A DNA stretch of 8,524 nt, taken from the NCBI GenBank assembly GCA_036272735.1, contig DATAYF010000039.1, positions 1-8,524 on the forward strand, read 5' to 3'. How positions within the stretch are numbered: the stretch's first letter is position 1; the number at the start of each line of letters is the position of its first letter. Both the position numbers and the translations under genes were made by a program. Source of the stretch: DATAYF01 sp036272735 (GTDB lineage: Bacteria > Chloroflexota > Ktedonobacteria > Ktedonobacterales > Ktedonobacteraceae). Shown piece after piece: positions 4,822 to 8,524 of this stretch. The notes beneath the pieces were generated by a model, which worked only from the letters and a program-made list of their open reading frames with translations, did not search any database and was not told where the DNA came from.

Positions 4822-6246
4822 ATGTTTACACTCAATGATGTTCTGCAAGAAAATCAAGCCCTTATCCAGAGTGCGCTCACCCCTCCTTCAGAAGTAGTTT
4901 TTCGTTCAGCCCACCACGATAGTCGTCAGATCGGCGCGGGCGACCTTTTTGTAGCCATCAAGGGCGAACACGTCGACGGACATCGCTTTATTGCTACCGC
5001 AGCGCGTGCCGGAGCACGAGGCGCATTGTGCTGTGAACCCGTCGAGGATGTGCCGCCCGATTTTATACAGATCGTGGTCCCCGACGTCGTCAAGGCGCTA
5101 CACGCCACGGCTCGCGTACGAGCACGACGTCAGCAAGGCACAACTTTTCTCGGTATTACCGGTAGTAACGGCAAAACCAGTACAAAAGAGGCGGTGGCCT
5201 CGGTATTGAGTACGCACGCTCCCACCCTGAAAACACAGGCTTCGTATAATAACGAAATTGGCTACCCGTTGACACTCTTACGCCTGGAGCCAGAGCATCG
5301 TTACGCCGTTTTGGAGATGGGGGCGCAGTGGGTTGGTGAATTGCGCTGGTTGAGCGAGACGATTGCCACACCACACTGGTCGATGGTGACCAACGTCGGC
5401 ACATCACACCTGGAGTATTTTGGCTCACAAGAGCGTATCGTCATCGCCAAAACAGAACTGGTCCAGGTCCTATCATCCGAGGGCATCGCACTGCTCAACT
5501 ACGATGACCCCAACGTACGCGGCATGAGTGAGCAGACGCGGGCGCACGTCTTATTTTACGGTCAGGAAGAGGGCGCGGCTGTGCGCGCAACGGATCTCGG
5601 TGGCGATGAACTTTTTGGGCGCAGCTTTCTCCTGAACTATCAGGGCGCGAAACAACCAGTCCAGCTACAGCTACCGGGCGAGCACGGCGTCACGATTGCC
5701 CTGGCCGCCGCCGCCGCCGGTTGTGCCGCCAACATGCCGCTGGCTGATATCGCCGTCGTATTAGCAAGCTTGCTACCAGCCAAAGGGCGCGGCGAAATCA
5801 AAGCAGGACCGAACGGTAGCACGCTGATTGATGATAGTTACAATGCCAATCGCCAATCAATCGTAGCGATTACCAATGCCATGCACGATACCCAACGAAC
5901 CAAACGTACTAGCGGCAAACGCTGGGCGGTCGTGGGTGATATTTTTGAACTGGGAACCTACGCGCACGCCGAGCACTACGCCACCGGCGAAGCGCTGGCA
6001 GGCACGCTCGATTATCTCGTAGCCGTTGGCGAGCAGGCCCGCTTTTTTGTGGAAGGGGCTATCGCGGCGGGCATGCCAGAACAGCAGGCATACTACTTTA
6101 GTGCCGATGTACATAATAGTGCCGAATTAGAAGCGGTCAAACGCGCGGTGGCCGATCTGCTCAAGCAGGCGGTGCATGAACACGACCTGCTGCTGGTGAA
6201 GGGATCGCGAGGTATGCGTATGGAAACGCTGCTCGACCTCCTCTAG
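4822..6246 (+). CDS. murF: UDP-N-acetylmuramoyl-tripeptide--D-alanyl-D-alanine ligase
   Basis: 474 aa, normal for MurF. This cytoplasmic ATP-dependent ligase adds D-Ala-D-Ala to UDP-MurNAc-tripeptide, the last soluble step of the peptidoglycan precursor. The N-terminal substrate domain has DSRQIGAGDLFVAIKG (33-48). The Mur ligase centre has the P-loop GITGSNGKTSTKE (111-123), YNNEIGYPLTLL (142-153), LEMGA (164-168) and TNVGTSHLEYFGS (190-202), with a Lys in IAKTEL (208-213). The C-terminal domain has IDDSYNANRQS (336-346), VVGDIFELG (370-378) and VKGSRGMRME (459-468). Two usually conserved Asn of the G.HNVxNALAA motif are replaced here (GEHGVTIALAA, 286-296), and Pro of YNANP is Arg. All catalytic-type motifs remain. 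ATG 4822 has AGAGGA 8 nt upstream. The gene is followed 53 bp later by ddl, which makes its dipeptide substrate. Confidence 0.96.
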   Translation: MFTLNDVLQENQALIQSALTPPSEVVFRSAHHDSRQIGAGDLFVAIKGEHVDGHRFIATAARAGARGALCCEPVEDVPPDFIQIVVPDVVKALHATARVRARRQQGTTFLGITGSNGKTSTKEAVASVLSTHAPTLKTQASYNNEIGYPLTLLRLEPEHRYAVLEMGAQWVGELRWLSETIATPHWSMVTNVGTSHLEYFGSQERIVIAKTELVQVLSSEGIALLNYDDPNVRGMSEQTRAHVLFYGQEEGAAVRATDLGGDELFGRSFLLNYQGAKQPVQLQLPGEHGVTIALAAAAAGCAANMPLADIAVVLASLLPAKGRGEIKAGPNGSTLIDDSYNANRQSIVAITNAMHDTQRTKRTSGKRWAVVGDIFELGTYAHAEHYATGEALAGTLDYLVAVGEQARFFVEGAIAAGMPEQQAYYFSADVHNSAELEAVKRAVADLLKQAVHEHDLLLVKGSRGMRMETLLDLL

Positions 6247-6299
6247 TGCCAAATTATCATGATACAAGCAGATAGATAGCATTCACAAAGGAAATGAAG

Positions 6300-7421
6300 A
6301 TGGCAGAGAAAAAGATACGTGTTGGCATCGTCTTTGGTGGCCGTTCGGGTGAGCACGAAGTATCGCTGGCCTCGGCAAGCGCCATTATGGAGAACCTGAA
6401 CCGCGACAAGTACGAAGTGGTGCCGATTGGCATTACCAAAGCTGGCACCTGGCTGCTCGGTACGGAACCAGCGCAGCTTTTGGCGGCGGGCAAAGACGTG
6501 GCACAACAAGAAAACCTGGAGGCAACGCGGGCAGTGACGCTAACCGGCGATCCAACAGTGCAGCGCCTGATCCCGTTGCAGGGCCGCGAACAGTTGCGCG
6601 ATAACGGTGCACTCGATGTGATTTTCCCAGTCGTGCACGGCACCTATGGCGAGGATGGCAAGTTGCAAGGCCTGCTAGAGATGGCAAATGTGCCCTACGT
6701 CGGTTGCGGCGTGCTGGGTTCGGCGCTGGGCATGGACAAAGAGAAAATGAAATTTGTCTTCCAGAGCGTGGGGCTGCCCCTATGTGGCTACCTGGCATAC
6801 AAGCGCAACCAGTGGGAGCGTGCGCCGCAGCCCATTCTCGACGAGGTCGAGCAGCGCCTGGGCTATCCCTGTTTCGTCAAACCAGCCAACCTGGGGTCCA
6901 GCGTCGGCATCAACAAAGCGCATGACCGCGCTGAACTGCAACACGCCATCAATGTTGCTGCCGAGTATGATCGGAAGGTTATTATTGAGCAAGGTCTGAA
7001 TTGTCGCGAAATAGAATGTGCGGTGATGGGCAATGACGAGCCGCTCGCCTCGGTGGTTGGTGAAATCGTTGCTAGCGGCGAGTTTTACGACTACAATGCC
7101 AAATACGTTGACAATCAATCACAAGCTATTATTCCAGCGCAGATCCCTCAAGAGCTGTCTACGGAGATTCGCCATCTCGCTATCAAAGCTTTCGAAGCCC
7201 TGGATCTTAGCGGCCTCGCACGCGTTGACTTCTTTCTGGATAAAGCGAGCGAGCAGGTGTACATCAACGAAGTCAACACCATGCCCGGCTTTACGCAGAT
7301 CAGTATGTACTCGAAGCTGTGGGCGGCGAGCGGCGTCCCCTACCCTGAGCTACTCGACCGGCTGATCGAATTCGCCATCGAGCGGCACGAGGACACACAG
7401 CGCAATCGCACAAGCCTCTAG
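6300..7421 (+). CDS. ddl: D-alanine--D-alanine ligase
   Basis: 373 aa, of the long DdlA/VanA-like form. This cytoplasmic ATP-grasp enzyme joins two D-Ala; its product is used by MurF encoded just upstream. Motifs are VFGGRSGEHEVS (11-22), VHGTYGEDGKLQGLLE (112-127), GVLGSALGMDKEKMK (137-151), KPANLGSSVGI (194-204), GLNCREIE (232-239), EFYDYNAKYVD (261-271), and Mg-binding RVDFF (308-312) and NEVNTMPGFT (323-332). The Lys-Tyr of the omega loop (268-269) is the pair typical of D-Ala-D-Ala specificity, so D-lactate ligase activity (vancomycin resistance) is not suggested. The start is taken at ATG 6300 because AAAGGA (6287-6292) is 7 nt away; ATG 6294 would be only 1 nt from it. The gene is probably co-transcribed with murF. 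Confidence 0.96.
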   Translation: MAEKKIRVGIVFGGRSGEHEVSLASASAIMENLNRDKYEVVPIGITKAGTWLLGTEPAQLLAAGKDVAQQENLEATRAVTLTGDPTVQRLIPLQGREQLRDNGALDVIFPVVHGTYGEDGKLQGLLEMANVPYVGCGVLGSALGMDKEKMKFVFQSVGLPLCGYLAYKRNQWERAPQPILDEVEQRLGYPCFVKPANLGSSVGINKAHDRAELQHAINVAAEYDRKVIIEQGLNCREIECAVMGNDEPLASVVGEIVASGEFYDYNAKYVDNQSQAIIPAQIPQELSTEIRHLAIKAFEALDLSGLARVDFFLDKASEQVYINEVNTMPGFTQISMYSKLWAASGVPYPELLDRLIEFAIERHEDTQRNRTSL

Positions 7422-7432
7422 GCGCGTTCATG

Positions 7433-7483
7433 ATTGGGCCGCCGGATACCCCTATCTTTTAAGGAGGGGGAAGGCGGCCCAAT
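7433..7483. repeat. Two-tier palindromic repeat after ddl
   Basis: ATTGGGCCGCC (7433-7443) and GGCGGCCCAAT (7473-7483) are perfect 11-bp inverted arms. Inside them CCCCT (7449-7453) pairs with AGGGG (7465-7469) around a T/A-rich loop. There is no T-tract after either arm, so it is not a classical intrinsic terminator, although a hairpin 11 nt after the ddl stop could protect or end that transcript. Its compact nested form suggests a dispersed palindromic element. Confidence 0.6.
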
Positions 7484-7492
7484 GTGGCTCTT

Positions 7493-7516
7493 CCAGAACA
7501 CCAGAACACCAGAACA
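7493..7516 (+). repeat. Three tandem copies of the 8-bp unit CCAGAACA
   Basis: Three perfect head-to-tail copies occupy 7493-7500, 7501-7508 and 7509-7516. They end just before a putative extended -10 box (7519-7527). They could be a slipped simple repeat, or regulator or transposase binding sites near the mobile element end. Confidence 0.75.
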
Positions 7517-7518
7517 CA

Positions 7519-7527
7519 TGTTATACT
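7519..7527 (+). promoter_or_regulatory. Possible extended -10 promoter
   Basis: TGTTATACT contains TATACT (5/6) with a TG extension. There is no -35 match in the CCAGAACA repeats upstream. Transcription would start near 7534, almost at ATG 7535, so a leaderless message for the 24-codon frame is possible. It could equally supply tnpB transcription. Confidence 0.35.
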
Positions 7528-7534
7528 GCTGTGT

Positions 7535-7609
7535 ATGGCTCGCCTTCGTGGGCCGCTGGCCCCTGACGAAGAGACGCATTACCGCAAAAGCCTCGCCCAA
7601 CAAGCATAG
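7535..7609 (+). CDS. Possible 24-aa leaderless peptide or gene fragment
   Basis: ATG 7535 to TAG 7607-7609 encodes MARLRGPLAPDEE and then THYRKSLAQQA, a charged, protein-like sequence. The ATG lies 7 nt after a -10-like box, with no ribosome-binding site. The frame spans the hairpin 7544-7571. It may be a chance frame or a remnant interrupted by the tnpB element. Confidence 0.2.
   Translation: MARLRGPLAPDEETHYRKSLAQQA
7544..7571 (+). other. Bulged hairpin, candidate left-end structure of an IS200/IS605-type element
   Basis: CTTCGT-GGGCC (7544-7554) pairs with GGCCC (7558-7562) and ACGAAG (7566-7571) around a 3-nt GCT loop. A 3-nt bulge (CTG) lies on the 3' side. Such imperfect hairpins near the ends are what HUH transposases of the IS200/IS605 family recognise. 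It lies 115 bp before tnpB. Confidence 0.4.
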
Positions 7610-7643
7610 CTTCGTGAGCCGTGTGTATCAGTGTAGGAGAACG

Positions 7644-7668
7644 AGGGATGGGAAGCGGCCCTATCCCT
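7644..7668 (+). promoter_or_regulatory. Hairpin just before tnpB
   Basis: AGGGAT (7644-7649) pairs with ATCCCT (7663-7668) across a 13-nt loop, ending 17 nt before ATG 7686. No clear Shine-Dalgarno sequence lies between (GAAAGCGAAG only). The stem could lower translation of tnpB, but its function is unproven. Confidence 0.3.
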
Positions 7669-7685
7669 TTCTCGAAAGCGAAGAC

Positions 7686-8524
7686 ATGCAACAGATCATC
7701 ACCGCAAAACTCAAGCTTGTGACCACGACGCAACAGTTTCAGGCATTGCGCACAACGCAACTGGCCTATCGGGATGCGCTGGGTGCGGTGAGTTGCTATG
7801 CCTTCGAGCATCGCAAAACCAGTAGGAATACCACGCTATACAAAGGGATGTATGCAGAGTTGCGCGCTCGCTATCATCTTCCTTCCCAACTAGCCGGTCG
7901 CGTGGAACGACAGGTGGCATCTACCTACAAGGGACTGTGGACCACATTCAAAAAGAATGCCGAACATCGCCGAAAGAAGATCGCCAGGAAACGCTTTAAA
8001 GGACTGGATAAACCTCCTAAATATAGCTCACCCACTGTTCAGTATACCTATGAGCGTGATTACACCTTTGGGCGAAACCAGCAGGTTAGTGTCGGCACGC
8101 TGGGCGGACGTATTCCCATTCCATACCAGGGCTACAATGAGCACATGGCGCTCATTCGGCAGGGAGCCAGCATCGGTGATGCCAAGCTCTGGTACGATAA
8201 ACCAAAGAAGTGTTTCTATGTGCTCGTTTCCCTGGAAATCGACGTCCTTGAGCCAACCGGTGAACAACTGAGCGAGGTGGTCGGCGTGGATGTCGGTATT
8301 CGCTATCTCGCGGTGGCATCCACTGCCGCAGGCAAGGCGATCTTTCATCCAGGAAAACAGGTACGACATCACGCCAACCATAGCATCGCCAAACAGATCA
8401 TCACGCAGCATCACCATGCATTGATTGGACTCGAACAGCTTACCGATATCCGAGAGCAAAAGAGACGCAGGAAACGCAAGCGCAAGCAAAATGGCAAAGG
8501 CTATGAGCAAGTCTCTCTCAGGGC
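7686..8524 (+). CDS. tnpB: TnpB, RNA-guided endonuclease of IS605-type element (3' end outside window), internally shortened
   Basis: The frame from ATG 7686 stays open to the window edge (279 residues visible). The start fits the family (MQQIITAKLKL). The N-terminal helical part includes LRTTQLAYRDAL (21-32), YKGLWTTFKKNAEHRR (81-96) and FKGLDKPPKY (104-113). RuvC-I is VVGVDVGIRYLAV (198-210) with catalytic Asp202. RuvC-II is ALIGLEQLTDIR (245-256) with Glu250, followed by a very basic stretch. TnpB proteins cut DNA guided by an RNA from the element's right end. Only 48 residues separate Asp202 and Glu250; family members usually have about 85-90. The missing part lies between GKQVRH (223-228) and HANHSIAKQI (229-238), where relatives carry a basic LQRKGTRSATRRL-type segment. 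RuvC-III and the zinc ribbon would lie beyond the window. Cleavage activity is doubtful. Confidence 0.92.
   Translation, partial: MQQIITAKLKLVTTTQQFQALRTTQLAYRDALGAVSCYAFEHRKTSRNTTLYKGMYAELRARYHLPSQLAGRVERQVASTYKGLWTTFKKNAEHRRKKIARKRFKGLDKPPKYSSPTVQYTYERDYTFGRNQQVSVGTLGGRIPIPYQGYNEHMALIRQGASIGDAKLWYDKPKKCFYVLVSLEIDVLEPTGEQLSEVVGVDVGIRYLAVASTAAGKAIFHPGKQVRHHANHSIAKQIITQHHHALIGLEQLTDIREQKRRRKRKRKQNGKGYEQVSLR

Larger units (their letters stand above)
7544..8524 (+). mobile_element. IS200/IS605-superfamily element with solitary tnpB (IS1341 group), right end outside window
   Basis: The tnpB gene and the bulged hairpin upstream define the element. No tnpA (HUH transposase) frame is seen on either strand between ddl and tnpB, so it is probably non-autonomous. 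The left boundary is not fixed: the listed start is the hairpin, and the true end may lie further left, up to 7484. The right end, where the guide (omega) RNA is normally encoded, is not in view. Confidence 0.65.

Noticed and set aside
5703..5717. GCC microsatellite in murF as a possible phase-variable tract
   Set aside because: It is a trinucleotide repeat, so length changes would not shift the frame, and it encodes the alanine run normal for this MurF helix.
6294..6299. Earlier ATG for ddl
   Set aside because: Only 1 nt separates it from the AAAGGA ribosome-binding site; ATG 6300 is ideally spaced.
8028..8510. 160-aa minus-strand open frame
   Set aside because: It is fully antisense to tnpB, whose plus-strand translation shows clear family motifs; no homology or ribosome-binding site is apparent.
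1..8524. CRISPR array or tRNA/rRNA genes
   Set aside because: No regularly spaced repeats and no cloverleaf or rRNA-like sequence were seen on reading both strands.

Overview
The window looks like a chromosomal stretch from a Ktedonobacteria-type member of the Chloroflexota. This is an inference from the gene families and their style: a stand-alone RNA polymerase alpha-CTD-like protein, a solitary IS1341-type TnpB of the kind abundant in that class, A/T-flanked hairpin terminators, and core genes resembling that lineage. No rRNA or marker gene fixes the taxonomy.

Left part (1-500): a partial gene for an alpha-CTD-like domain lacking its usual DNA-contact residues, then a possible 42-codon gene overlapping it by ATGA, a hairpin, and the end of a small minus-strand reading frame. 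At about 499-502 the sequence switches abruptly into the middle of a medium-chain acyl-CoA synthetase gene, whose 5' half (including the ATP-binding loop) is missing.

Middle part (500-4700): the synthetase remnant is followed 6 bp later by a ComB-like phosphatase gene, then a 170-aa protein of unknown function. Convergent to these are a zinc-free quinone oxidoreductase and a YceI-family protein. These two are separated by a 20-bp perfect hairpin. The yceI gene has a near-consensus promoter (TTGACA-17-TACACT) bracketed by inverted repeats built on GTTAG/CTAAC.

Right part (4700-8524): divergent from yceI is a peptidoglycan precursor pair, murF and ddl. Ddl makes D-Ala-D-Ala and MurF attaches it to the UDP-MurNAc tripeptide. 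An extended -10 promoter lies upstream of murF. After ddl come a two-tier palindromic repeat, a three-copy 8-bp tandem repeat, a possible leaderless 24-codon frame and hairpins suggestive of an IS200/IS605 left end. The window ends inside a tnpB gene. That tnpB keeps RuvC-I and RuvC-II but has only 48 residues between their catalytic acids, about 40 fewer than usual.

No CRISPR array, tRNA or rRNA was seen. The most interesting observations are the shortened TnpB, the degenerate alpha-CTD protein with its coupled small frame, the truncation junction near 500, and the repeated half-sites around the yceI/murF divergent promoters.
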